A stretch of 64,000 bases of DNA, taken from the NCBI RefSeq assembly GCF_014199595.1, contig NZ_JACHNX010000006.1:62001-126000 (forward strand), written 5' to 3'. A program made the translations under genes and the position numbers. Source of the DNA: Sphingomonas yabuuchiae. Lineage in GTDB: Bacteria; Pseudomonadota; Alphaproteobacteria; Sphingomonadales; Sphingomonadaceae. Positions 44,140-52,457 of this stretch are shown piece after piece (positions within the stretch are counted from its first letter, which is position 1; each line of letters starts with the position of its first letter). Under the pieces are notes generated by a model. It was not told where the DNA came from. It worked only from the letters and a program-made list of their open reading frames with translations, and did no database searches.

Positions 44140-46821
44140 ATGCTGACGTTTCGCGGCCTGCTGAAGGCATCGGTTTCGCTTATTCTAGTGACGGGCCCGC
44201 TCGCCGCCCATGCGCAGGACAGTGCAGGTGCAGGGGCAGGCGCCACCGCGCCGCAGGCCGCGCAGGCGACCGATGCCGACGCCATGGGCGAGGATATCGT
44301 CGTCAACGGCACCTATGCACGCAGCCTGGCGGCGGGCATCGAGACCAAGCGCCGCGCCGCTTACGGTGTCGACTCGATCAGCTCGACCGATATCGGCAAG
44401 TTCCCGACCCAGAACGTCGCCGAAGCATTGCAGCTCGTCCCCGGCGTGGCGATCACCCGCCCGCGCGGCGAGGGCCTGTATGTCAGCGTCCGTGGCCTGG
44501 GGCCGCAGTTCCAGAACACGCTGATGAACGGCCGCACCGTCGCGCTGAACGACCTGATCGAGAATGGCGGTGCCGCCGGGCGTCAGTTCCGCTTCGAGAT
44601 GCTGCCCGCCGAGTTCACCTCCAGCATCGACGTGGTGAAGACGCCGACCGCCGACATGAGCGAAGGCGCGCTGGGCGGCAATATCGACGTCAAGACCTTC
44701 CGCCCGCTGGAGGTCGGCAACAAGACGACCGTCAACATTCGCGGCACCTATACGACCCAGACCAAGGATGTCCGCCCCAACGTCACCGTGCTGACCAGCG
44801 CGAAGAACGGCGACGGCACCTTCGGCATCCTCGCGGGCGCGCAGTACTGGGGCAAGACGGTCCGCAACGACCGCTTCATGAATTTCGGCTGGCTGACCGA
44901 CCGCTACACGGCGGCCAACAAGGGTGGCATTCCCGCCGGTCTCTACTCGCCGACCCGCACCCGTCCGACCGTCGAGACCGAGGATCGCAAGCGCATCTCG
45001 GGCATCGTGTCGGCGCAGTGGCAGCCGACGCCCGAGCTTCAGACGACGCTCGACATGGTCGCGACGCGCCTCGACGTCGCCTATGACGAGTTCGGCCTCG
45101 ACATCTATCCCGATGACGGCGGCACGGCGGGCGGCCCCCCGGCGCAGATCCAGCCGGGCTATACGGTCGTCGGCGATACGATCACCAAGGCGACGATCAA
45201 CAATGTCCGCTTCATGGGCACGCGTGAATACAGCCTCAACCGCCACGACCTGCTGACCGTCGGGCTGAAGCAGACGTGGAACCCCGACCGCTGGCATGTC
45301 GCCGCCAACGTCAACTGGTCGGCGGCGCACAGCTATCACCCCGATTACCGCACCGGCACGGTGCGCAGCCGCGCCTATTTCGTCGCGCCGCTGACCTATG
45401 ACGCGAGCGCCGGTTACCAATCGGTGCCGACCTTCACCACGCCGGTCGATGTCACCAACCCGGCCAATTACAAGCTGTTCCAGTTCAACATCGCACCGAA
45501 GGACAGCAAGGACTGGGACTTCTACTCGCGCCTCGATATCGGTCATGATTTCGACGGTTTCCTGTCGAAGCTGCAGGCGGGTGGCGAATATCACTGGCGC
45601 AAGCGCGACTATTTCCGTCGCGATTACCTGATCGACACCGCGACCAACCAGCCGCTGACCAACCTGGGCGCGGGCGCGTATCAGCAGCTTCCCTATGACG
45701 ACTTCCTGTCCGGCGTGTCGGGCAACGGCTTCCGCAACTGGCTGGTGCCCGTCAGCCAGGCCTATGTCGGCAATTTCTTCACCCCCGCCATCCAGGCGCA
45801 GCCGATCACCAATGGCGACCGCCGTTCATCCTTCGTCGTGTCGGAAAAGATCGCGGCGGCCTATGTCCGCGCCGATTACCAGTTCGATGCGGGCGCGGTG
45901 CCCGTCACCGGCAATCTGGGCGTCCGCTATGTCCACACCGATCAGGTGGCGAGCGGCACCCTGACCAGCGGCAATGTCGCCACCCCGGTCAGCTACCCCA
46001 AGACGTTCAACAACGTCCTGCCCAGCTTCAACCTGCGCGCCGACCTGTCGCCGTCGCTCGTTGGTCGCCTGGCCGCCAGCCGGGTGCTGACCCGTCCCAA
46101 CGTCACCGACACCGCGCCGCGCATCACAGTGTCGACCGACGCGCCGACCGCCAGCGGCGGCAACCCGCAGCTGGTGCCGTTCCTCGCCACCCAGTTCGAC
46201 GGGTCGCTGGAATGGTATTTCGCCCCCTCGGGCATGCTGTCGGGTGCGGTCTTTTACAAGGCGATGGACAATTACATCACCCAGTCGAATACCGAGATCA
46301 CTATTCCGGGTCGCGGCACCGTCCGTCTGTCCAGCTCGGTCAATGGCGGCAATGCCAAGGTCTACGGCGCGGAAGCGGCATACAGCCAAGTCTTCACCTT
46401 CCTGCCCGCGCCGTTCGACGGCTTCGGCGTGCAGGGCAGCTACACCCATACCGAGGTGAAGGCCGATTACACGGCGGGGTCGCGCACCATCAAGGACCAG
46501 CTGATCGGCCTGTCGAAGAACAGCTTCAACCTGGTCGGCTTCTACGACAAGGGGCCGCTGTCGGCGCGACTCTCCTATGTCTGGCGCGACAAATATCTGT
46601 CGAGCACGGGCAGCACGGTGCAGGCGCCCACTTACGTCGCCGCCTTCGGTTCGCTCGACGGCCAGCTCTCGGTGCGCGCCGCCGACAATCTGACGCTCAG
46701 CCTGGAGGCGATCAACATCGCGGGCGCGCATCAGGACACCTATAACGACAATGCTCTGCGCTTCGGCGAGATCAACTATTATGGCCGGACGATCCTGTTC
46801 GGCATCCGGGCGGAGTTCTGA
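44140..46821 (+). CDS. TonB-dependent receptor (TIGR01782-like) coupled to PI-PLC-like gene
   Basis: Predicted 893-aa outer-membrane receptor. A signal peptide (to about PLAAHAQ) precedes a TonB-box-like EDIVVNGTYARS. The plug has STDIGKFPTQNVAEALQLVPGV, RGLGPQFQNTLMNGR and SSIDVVKTPTADMSEGALGGN, the landmarks of the TIGR01782-like group. The barrel ends with ILFGIRAEF. ATG 44140 has a GGGGGA ribosome site 8 bases upstream, better than ATG 44125. The stop overlaps the start of the PI-PLC-like gene in TGATG, so receptor and enzyme are made together. This implies uptake of the product or substrate of that enzyme. Confidence 0.9.
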   Translation: MLTFRGLLKASVSLILVTGPLAAHAQDSAGAGAGATAPQAAQATDADAMGEDIVVNGTYARSLAAGIETKRRAAYGVDSISSTDIGKFPTQNVAEALQLVPGVAITRPRGEGLYVSVRGLGPQFQNTLMNGRTVALNDLIENGGAAGRQFRFEMLPAEFTSSIDVVKTPTADMSEGALGGNIDVKTFRPLEVGNKTTVNIRGTYTTQTKDVRPNVTVLTSAKNGDGTFGILAGAQYWGKTVRNDRFMNFGWLTDRYTAANKGGIPAGLYSPTRTRPTVETEDRKRISGIVSAQWQPTPELQTTLDMVATRLDVAYDEFGLDIYPDDGGTAGGPPAQIQPGYTVVGDTITKATINNVRFMGTREYSLNRHDLLTVGLKQTWNPDRWHVAANVNWSAAHSYHPDYRTGTVRSRAYFVAPLTYDASAGYQSVPTFTTPVDVTNPANYKLFQFNIAPKDSKDWDFYSRLDIGHDFDGFLSKLQAGGEYHWRKRDYFRRDYLIDTATNQPLTNLGAGAYQQLPYDDFLSGVSGNGFRNWLVPVSQAYVGNFFTPAIQAQPITNGDRRSSFVVSEKIAAAYVRADYQFDAGAVPVTGNLGVRYVHTDQVASGTLTSGNVATPVSYPKTFNNVLPSFNLRADLSPSLVGRLAASRVLTRPNVTDTAPRITVSTDAPTASGGNPQLVPFLATQFDGSLEWYFAPSGMLSGAVFYKAMDNYITQSNTEITIPGRGTVRLSSSVNGGNAKVYGAEAAYSQVFTFLPAPFDGFGVQGSYTHTEVKADYTAGSRTIKDQLIGLSKNSFNLVGFYDKGPLSARLSYVWRDKYLSSTGSTVQAPTYVAAFGSLDGQLSVRAADNLTLSLEAINIAGAHQDTYNDNALRFGEINYYGRTILFGIRAEF

Positions 46822-47915
46822 TGAAGGCGTTCCTCACCCTGGCGGCGGTCCTCGCGACCGCCGCCGCTCCGGCGCCGCAAGCAGGCTTGCGGATGAACGA
46901 CATTCAGGTCGTCGGATCGCACAACAGCTATAAGAAGCGGATCGCGCCTGCGGTCTTCGCCGAACTGGAGCGGCGTGACCCGAAGCTTGCCGCCGCGCTG
47001 GATTACGATCACCTGACGCTCGCACAGCAGCTCGACCGGGGCGTGCGCCAGCTGGAGATCGACATCTTCGCCGATCCCGAAGGCGGGCGCTTCGCCCATC
47101 CCAAGGGCGAGGCGATGGCCAAGGCGGTGGGCCAGCAGACCGGCTTCGACGAGGCCGCCATGATGAAGCCCGGCTTCAAGGTCTTCCACATTCCGGAAGT
47201 CGACTACCGGTCCTGCGGCACGTTCAAGCAGTGCATCGGCCAGATCGACGCCTGGTCGCGCGCGCATCCGCGCCATTTGCCGATCATGGTGACGATCAAC
47301 GCCGCCGACCGGCCGATCAACAAGCCCGGCGTCACCGATCCGCTGCCGCTGACCGGGCCGCTGCTCGACGCGCTGGATGCGGAAATCCGCGACGTGCTGA
47401 CGCCCGACCGGATCATCACGCCCGATGACGTGCGCGGCAATGCGAAGACCTTGCGTGAAGCCGTCACGACCAAGGGCTGGCCGACGCTGGAGCAGGCGCG
47501 CGGGAAAATCTACTTCGTCCTCGATACCCCCAGCGACGTGTCAGACCGTTATCGCGCCGGGCATCCCTCGCTCAAAGGCCGCCCGGTCTTCGGCTGGTAC
47601 GACACCGACCAGCCCGAGGCTTCGGTCGAGATCGTCGGCGATCCGCGCACCGACGGGGCCAAGATCAGGGAGTGGGTGAAACAGGGCTTCATCGTCCGCA
47701 CCCGCAGCGACGCCGACACGGTCGAAGCCCGCACCAACGATCATGCCCGCCAACAGGCCGCGATCGACAGCGGCGCGCAGGCGGTATCGACCGACTATTA
47801 TCCCGGCGCGCCGACGCGGGGGTGGAGCAAGGGCTTCACCGTGACCCTGCCCGGCGGGGTGATGGAACGCTGCAACCCGGTGACCCAGCCGGTCGACTGC
47901 AAGCTGCCGAAGTAA
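46821..47915 (+). CDS. Secreted PI-PLC-C1-like phosphodiesterase
   Basis: Predicted 364-aa exported protein. A signal peptide (to about AAAPAPQA) is followed by a PLC-like TIM-barrel domain. The first catalytic His is in VQVVGSHNSYK-type text near residue 35, and an acidic metal/catalytic pair is in VRQLEIDIFADPEG. A second His sits in FKVFHIPEVDYRS. The region GKIYFVLDTPSDV and the end RGWSKGFTVTLPGG also match the Ca2+-dependent PI-PLC-C1 group found in sphingomonads. It would cleave phosphoinositides or related phosphodiesters to inositol phosphates. It is translationally coupled to the upstream receptor. Confidence 0.85.
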   Translation: MKAFLTLAAVLATAAAPAPQAGLRMNDIQVVGSHNSYKKRIAPAVFAELERRDPKLAAALDYDHLTLAQQLDRGVRQLEIDIFADPEGGRFAHPKGEAMAKAVGQQTGFDEAAMMKPGFKVFHIPEVDYRSCGTFKQCIGQIDAWSRAHPRHLPIMVTINAADRPINKPGVTDPLPLTGPLLDALDAEIRDVLTPDRIITPDDVRGNAKTLREAVTTKGWPTLEQARGKIYFVLDTPSDVSDRYRAGHPSLKGRPVFGWYDTDQPEASVEIVGDPRTDGAKIREWVKQGFIVRTRSDADTVEARTNDHARQQAAIDSGAQAVSTDYYPGAPTRGWSKGFTVTLPGGVMERCNPVTQPVDCKLPK

Positions 47916-47916
47916 A

Positions 47917-48046
47917 ATCCTCCCCGGCACGGGGAGGTGGCAGCGCGCAAGCGCTGACGGAGGGGGATTTCCTCATAGGACATCCCCTATGGCACTCCCC
48001 CCTCCACCAGCTTCGCTGGTCCCCCTCCCCGCCGAGCGGGGAGGAT
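47917..48046. repeat. Complete CCTCCCC palindromic element (C copy, about 130 bp)
   Basis: Left arm: hairpin TCCTCCCC/GGGGAGG, then TGGCAG-hairpin-CTGACGGAGGGGG. A short centre follows. Right arm: CCCCCCTCCACCAGC-hairpin-GCTGGTCCCCCTCCCC ending in a hairpin with GGGGAGGAT. The whole is a large imperfect palindrome able to form several stem-loops. It lies between the PI-PLC-like gene and the DUF1800 gene. The same layout recurs at 61405 and 63520. Confidence 0.85.
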
Positions 48047-48173
48047 TGATGGAGGGCCGCTGACGTCCTTTTCATGTCCGGGAAAGGCGGGGTTCAGCCT
48101 CTCTCCGCCACATTACAGTCCGAAGAAGCCTGCGCCCAACCCGTTGGCGGCAGGCGGAAATGGAGAGCGAGGC

Positions 48174-49682
48174 GTGGCGCGGATCGCTTCCTGGATCGGC
48201 ATGATGGCGCTGATGGCCCCGGTTCCGGCCTATGCCGCCGACCCCGCGCGTGACGCGGCCTGGGCGGAACGGCTGGGCTGGGGACCGTCCGCCGCGCCTG
48301 ATACCGGCCCCGCACCGGGCAGCGACGCATGGCTGCGCCATCAGCTCGACGACCGGCCCGCCCCCCTGCCCCCCGCCGTCCAGGCGCAGATCGACGCGAT
48401 GCGCATTTCCCGGGAGCGCGTCGCCGCGCTCGTCGTTGAGACCGACGCGATGCAGCGCGATTTCAAGGCGATCGCCGACCCCGACCAGAAAAAGGCCGCC
48501 CGCGAAGCCTATCAGAAGGCGATGAACGGTCTGGCCGACGAGGCGCGGCAACGTTTCGTCCTGCGCGCGCTCTATGCGCCCGACCAGCTGCGCGAGCGGA
48601 TGACCTGGTTCTGGTTCAACCATTTCAACGTGCAGGCGGCCAAGCGCGACATCCGCGCGATGGTCGGCGATTATGAGGAAACGATCCGCGCCCATGCGCT
48701 GGGCCGGTATCGCGACCTGCTGGAGGCGACGCTGCGCCACCCGGCGATGCTGCGCTATCTGGACAACGACCAGAACGCCAAGGGCAAGATCAACGAGAAT
48801 TATGCGCGCGAGATCATGGAGCTGCACTCCATGGGCGTCGGCTCGGGCTATAGCCAGCAGGATGTACAGGAACTGGCGCGCATCCTGACCGGCGTCGGCG
48901 TCGACCAGAAACCCGATGCGCCGAAACTGAAGCCCGAGCTTCAGCCGCTCTACATCCGCGCGGGCCTGTTCGAGTTCAATCCGGCCCGCCATGATTTCGG
49001 CACCAAGCATTTCCTGGGCCATACCATCACCGGGTCGGGCTTCGCCGAGGTCGAGCAGGCGCTGGACCTGATTGCCGAGAGTCCGGCGACCGCGCATCAT
49101 GTCAGCCTGAAGCTGGCGACCTATTTCATGGGCGACAATCCGCCGCCCGCTTTGGTCGACCGGATGGCGGCGAAATTCCGCCAGAGCCATGGCGACATCG
49201 CCGAGGTGCTGAAGACCATGATCCGGTCGCGCGAATTTTCGGGCTCGCTGGGCAAGGGCTTCAAGGACCCGGTCGGCTATACGCTGTCGGCGGTGCGGCT
49301 GGCTTATGGCGACCGGGCGATCACCAATGCGCAGCCGGTGGTGGGCTGGATCCGCCAGATGGGCGAAGGTCTGTACGATCACGAGACGCCCGATGGTTAC
49401 GACCTGTCGACTGCCGCTTGGGCAGCGCCGGGGCAGATGGCGACGCGGTTCGACATTGCGCGGCAACTGGGCAGTGGTGCGGCGCGGCTATTCCAGCCCG
49501 CCGATGCCGCGCCGGGCACCCCGCCCCCGCCTTCCCCGCCGCCGATGTTGAGGGATTCTCCCATCCTCGCCGCGCGGATGCCGATGCTGGGCAAGCCGAC
49601 ACTCGCGGCACTCGGCCAGGCGCGGTCCCCGGCGGAGTGGAACGCACTCTATTTCTCCTCGCCCGAATTCATGCACCGATAG
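48174..49682 (+). CDS. DUF1800-family exported protein
   Basis: Predicted 502-aa protein of the DUF1800 family, function unsettled. The N-terminus is a signal peptide (SWIGMMALMAPVPAYAA). The core has family text: LRERMTWFWFNHFNVQAAK, NDQNAKGKINENYAREIMELHSMGVGSGY and QDVQELARILTGVG. It continues to HDFGTKHFLGHTI and a Pro-rich segment near 455. DUF1800 proteins are almost always next to a DUF1501 gene, as here (9 bases apart). The start is a GTG at 48174 with GGAG 8 bases upstream; a TTG at 48144 is less likely. Roles in cell-surface or polymer biology have been suggested for the pair but are unproven. Confidence 0.88.
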   Translation: MARIASWIGMMALMAPVPAYAADPARDAAWAERLGWGPSAAPDTGPAPGSDAWLRHQLDDRPAPLPPAVQAQIDAMRISRERVAALVVETDAMQRDFKAIADPDQKKAAREAYQKAMNGLADEARQRFVLRALYAPDQLRERMTWFWFNHFNVQAAKRDIRAMVGDYEETIRAHALGRYRDLLEATLRHPAMLRYLDNDQNAKGKINENYAREIMELHSMGVGSGYSQQDVQELARILTGVGVDQKPDAPKLKPELQPLYIRAGLFEFNPARHDFGTKHFLGHTITGSGFAEVEQALDLIAESPATAHHVSLKLATYFMGDNPPPALVDRMAAKFRQSHGDIAEVLKTMIRSREFSGSLGKGFKDPVGYTLSAVRLAYGDRAITNAQPVVGWIRQMGEGLYDHETPDGYDLSTAAWAAPGQMATRFDIARQLGSGAARLFQPADAAPGTPPPPSPPPMLRDSPILAARMPMLGKPTLAALGQARSPAEWNALYFSSPEFMHR

Positions 49683-49691
49683 GAGGATCGC

Positions 49692-50903
49692 ATGATGTTC
49701 CCCCATTTTCATCGCCGTGACCTCTTGCGCGGAGCCGCCGCGCTCGCCCCCATGGTGATGGCGGGCCGGGCCTTTGCCGCGCCGCAGGCGGGCAGCCGGT
49801 TGCTGGTCGTGTTTCTGCGCGGCGCCTATGACGCGGTGAACATCGTCGTGCCCAGCACCAGCGACTTCTACCGCCAGTCGCGCCCGACCATCGCACTGCC
49901 CAAGCCCGATCCGGCGAACCCGGACGCGCCGTTGCCGCTCGATGCCGACTGGACGCTGCACCCGGCGCTGAAGGACTCGATCCTGCCGCTATGGCAGGCC
50001 AAGCAGATCGCCTTCATACCCTTTGCGGGCACCGACGATATGAGCCGCAGCCATTTCGAGACCCAGGACACGATCGAGCTGGGCCAGCCGGTCGGCGGCC
50101 ACCGCGATTATGGCTCGGGCTTCATGGCGAGGCTGGCGGATATTCTCGGCACGGGCGAGCGGCCGATCGCCTTTACCGACCAGCTGCCGCTATGCTTTCG
50201 GGGCGGCGAGGACCCGATCCCCAATCTGGCACTCGCCAATGTCGGCAAGCCGATCGACCAGCGCCAGGCCGCGCTGATCCAGAGCATGTATGCCGGACAC
50301 CCCGACCTCGCCCGCTCGGTCAGCGAAGGCTTCACCGTGCGCGACACCGTCTACAAGACGCTGGATCAGGAGATGAAGGCCGCCAGTCGCGGCGCGGTCT
50401 CCGCCAAGGGTTTTGCGCTATCGGCGCAGCGGATCGGCACGCTGATGCGCGACCGGTTCAACCTGGCGTTCGTCGATGTCGGCGGCTGGGACACCCATGT
50501 GAACCAGGGCGGCGCGACCGGCTATCTCGCCGACCGGATCGGCGATCTGGGACGGGGCCTCGCCAGCTTCGCCCAGGCGATCGGGCCCGACGCATGGCGC
50601 ACCACTACGGTCGTTATCGTGTCGGAGTTCGGCCGCACCTTCCGCGAAAATGGCGACCGGGGCACCGATCATGGCCATGGCAGCATCTATTGGGTGCTGG
50701 GCGGCGGCGTGTCGGGCGGACGCATGGCGGGCGAACAGGTCGCCCTGTCCGCCGCCACGCTCAACCAGGATCGCGATCTGCCTGTGCTGACCGATTACCG
50801 CGCGCTGATCGGCGGGCTGGTCCAGCGGCAGTTCGGCCTGTCAGGCGACCGCCTCGCGACGTTGTTCCCCGACACGCGCCCGGCCGATTTGAATCTCGTC
50901 TGA
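49692..50903 (+). CDS. DUF1501-family Tat-exported protein
   Basis: Predicted 403-aa protein of the DUF1501 (sulfatase/phosphatase-like fold) family. The N-terminus has a twin-arginine signal RRDLLRGAAALAPMVMAGRAFA, so it is probably folded before export. Landmarks: LVVFLRGAYDAVNIVVP, DDMSRSHFETQDTIELGQ, DVGGWDTHVNQGG, and VIVSEFGRTFRENGDRGTDHGHG. The metal-site-like residues Asp/His fit the alkaline-phosphatase superfamily. AGGAGG precedes the ATG at 49692. It pairs with the DUF1800 gene. The 3' end overlaps the convergent Rrf2-type gene by 63 bases. Confidence 0.9.
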   Translation: MMFPHFHRRDLLRGAAALAPMVMAGRAFAAPQAGSRLLVVFLRGAYDAVNIVVPSTSDFYRQSRPTIALPKPDPANPDAPLPLDADWTLHPALKDSILPLWQAKQIAFIPFAGTDDMSRSHFETQDTIELGQPVGGHRDYGSGFMARLADILGTGERPIAFTDQLPLCFRGGEDPIPNLALANVGKPIDQRQAALIQSMYAGHPDLARSVSEGFTVRDTVYKTLDQEMKAASRGAVSAKGFALSAQRIGTLMRDRFNLAFVDVGGWDTHVNQGGATGYLADRIGDLGRGLASFAQAIGPDAWRTTTVVIVSEFGRTFRENGDRGTDHGHGSIYWVLGGGVSGGRMAGEQVALSAATLNQDRDLPVLTDYRALIGGLVQRQFGLSGDRLATLFPDTRPADLNLV

Positions 50904-51341
50904 CCCGGCCCCATCGCTACCGGCCCTTGCACGGATATCGTCCAGCACGTCGTCCAGCGTCAGCCCGGCCAGTTTGTTCTCCAGGGCCTCGCGCACCGGG
51001 GTCAGGATCGATTCCAGGCTGGACGTGATATGCCGGTCGATCATCCCCTCGCCTTCGGGCGGCTGGCGATGAAAGGCGAAGAAGTTCCGGTCCTCCACCG
51101 CCTGGTATACATCGACCAGCCTGATGTCGGACGACGGCTTGGCGAGCATCGCCCCGCCGCGATTGCCCAGTTGCGACCGGGTCAGCCCCGCCGCCGCCAG
51201 CCGCAGCAGCAGCGCACGGACCACCGCCGCGTTGGAATTGACGCTGACCGCGATATCCTCGGAGCGCAGCGGCGTATCGCCATGCTCCGCCATCAGCGCG
51301 AGCATATGCAGCGAGACGACAAAACGAGTACTGGTCGGCAA
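50841..51341 (-). CDS. Rrf2-family regulator without the Fe-S cysteines
   Basis: Predicted 166-aa DNA-binding protein. The winged helix begins at the start (TSTRFVVSLHMLALMAEHG, SEDIAVSVNSNAAVVRALLLRL) and is followed by a wing (RSQLGNRGGAMLAKPSSDIRLVDVYQAVE). Unlike IscR or NsrR it has no cysteine at all, so it cannot bind a cluster through Cys; it is more like the YwnA type. The start is TTG at 51341 with GGAG 9 bases upstream; no other start precedes the helix-turn-helix. The C-terminal end (GSDEIQIGRARVGEQRREAVA) is encoded by sequence antisense to the DUF1501 gene. Confidence 0.85.
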   Translation of the reverse strand: MPTSTRFVVSLHMLALMAEHGDTPLRSEDIAVSVNSNAAVVRALLLRLAAAGLTRSQLGNRGGAMLAKPSSDIRLVDVYQAVEDRNFFAFHRQPPEGEGMIDRHITSSLESILTPVREALENKLAGLTLDDVLDDIRARAGSDGAGSDEIQIGRARVGEQRREAVA

Positions 51342-51451
51342 GAAACTGCGCTCCCTTATCCACCTAACCCGCGCATCACCCCGTGAACGAGGGGCATGGC
51401 GGGATTGCATGACGATCGGATCATGGCGGCCTTAAACGCTATAATCCATGT

Positions 51452-51469
51452 TATATTTATACCAATATA
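51452..51469. promoter_or_regulatory. AT-rich inverted repeat in the Rrf2 gene promoter region
   Basis: TATATT (51452-51457) and AATATA (51464-51469) are inverted arms with a 6-base centre, in the only strongly AT-rich patch of this neighbourhood. It is 110 bases upstream of the Rrf2 start, and on the other side it faces a possible small gene. A regulator binding site or core promoter is likely. Confidence 0.4.
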
Positions 51470-51498
51470 CTACGGTAACGCTCCAGTCATCCGCAGTA

Positions 51499-51519
51499 TC
51501 CAACACTTTATCTGTTGGA
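51499..51519 (+). promoter_or_regulatory. Stem-loop before a possible small gene
   Basis: TCCAACA (51499-51505) and TGTTGGA (51513-51519) form a perfect 7-base stem with a 7-base loop. An alternative outer pairing GTATCC/GGATAC (51496-51501 with 51525-51530) would include the GGGGGA ribosome site of the small frame at 51535. This could regulate its translation. Confidence 0.35.
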
Positions 51520-51534
51520 TTGGGGGATACGCAC

Positions 51535-51633
51535 ATGTCATGGAGCCCGACGGGCTTCGTCGGACTTGCCACGATATCGCCCTTGGGCGTGACGACCCCG
51601 GGCTGCACGATCGCGTGGCTGATGGGCGGCTGA
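51535..51633 (+). CDS. Possible 32-aa small protein
   Basis: This short frame is preceded by GGGGGA 8 bases upstream, and before that by a stem-loop and an AT-rich promoter-like patch. The peptide is hydrophobic and small-residue rich, beginning MSWSPTGFVGLATISP and containing one Cys. No family is recognised. It fills the gap of about 320 bases between the Rrf2 and glutaminyl cyclase genes. It may also be chance; the signals around it, not the peptide itself, make it worth noting. Confidence 0.35.
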   Translation: MSWSPTGFVGLATISPLGVTTPGCTIAWLMGG

Positions 51634-51662
51634 CCGGGCGGGACGATACCGACTGGCCGGGA

Positions 51663-52457
51663 TCAGCGCGCCGCCCTGGGCAGGCTGATCTCGAACAGTT
51701 CGGGCCAGTTCTTGCCGGTCACGAAGATGCGGTGCCTGGCCCGGTCATAGGCGATGCCGTTGGCCACCGAATCCCGGTCGGTCAGCCCGACCCGCGCGAC
51801 CAGATCGCTAAGGTCGACGACACCCGCGACCACGCCCGTCGCCGGATCGATCCGCACGATATAGGGCGTCATCCAGACATTGGCCCAGACCTGCCCGTCG
51901 ATATATTCCAGCTCGTTCAGATTGCGCAGCGGCCGTCCGTTCACCGTCACGTCCAGCGTGCGGACGACCTTCATCGTGGCGGGGTCCAGGAAGCGCAGGC
52001 GCGGCGTACCGTCCGACAGGATGATGTGATGCCCGTCATCGGTCATCGCCCAGCCTTCCCCGTCATAGCGCCACTCGCCCAGCTTCTTCAGCGCCGGGCG
52101 GCTCCAGCGGAAACCGCGTCCGCCATGCCAGGTCACGCTGCGCAGCTCCGCCCCCCAGGCGACGATGCCCTCGCCGAACAGGCCATCGGGCACGGTCGCG
52201 CGGCGCAGCGTCTTGCCGGTGGCCAGATCGACCTGGCGGATAAAGCTCTCCCCCTCGCGCCCGGTGCTTTCATACAGCGTGCCGTCAGCGATCAGCAGCC
52301 CCTCGGTGAAGGCCGTCGGATCGTGGGGGAAGGCATGGACCAGCACGGGCTTTTCGATCGGCGGCGGGGTCGGCGCGGCGGGGGCGGGCGTCGCCTGTTG
52401 CGGCACGGCGGCGGGCCCTGCTAGCGCAAGGACCAACGGCAGGATGGCGCGGATCAC
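51663..52457 (-). CDS. Glutaminyl-peptide cyclotransferase
   Basis: Predicted 264-aa exported enzyme of the plant/bacterial beta-propeller type, which cyclises N-terminal Gln to pyroglutamate. A signal peptide and Pro-rich segment (about 1-38) precede the propeller. Landmarks: HAFPHDPTAFTEGLLI, LYESTGREGESFIRQVDLATG, FGEGIVAWG, LSDGTPRLRFLDP, LNELEYIDGQVWANVW, SVANGIAYDRARHRIFVTGKNWPELFEI. These conserved blocks and the length match the family closely. Its ATG overlaps the stop of the XRE-type regulator (ATGA), so the two are co-transcribed. Confidence 0.94.
   Translation of the reverse strand: MIRAILPLVLALAGPAAVPQQATPAPAAPTPPPIEKPVLVHAFPHDPTAFTEGLLIADGTLYESTGREGESFIRQVDLATGKTLRRATVPDGLFGEGIVAWGAELRSVTWHGGRGFRWSRPALKKLGEWRYDGEGWAMTDDGHHIILSDGTPRLRFLDPATMKVVRTLDVTVNGRPLRNLNELEYIDGQVWANVWMTPYIVRIDPATGVVAGVVDLSDLVARVGLTDRDSVANGIAYDRARHRIFVTGKNWPELFEISLPRAAR

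Noticed and set aside
51535..51633. The small hydrophobic frame as a toxin or RiPP precursor
   Set aside because: No partner antitoxin, processing enzyme or recognition motif is adjacent; only the possibility of a small protein is kept.
51396..52424. A plus-strand frame opposite the glutaminyl cyclase gene
   Set aside because: The minus-strand product matches a known family throughout; the plus-strand text does not.
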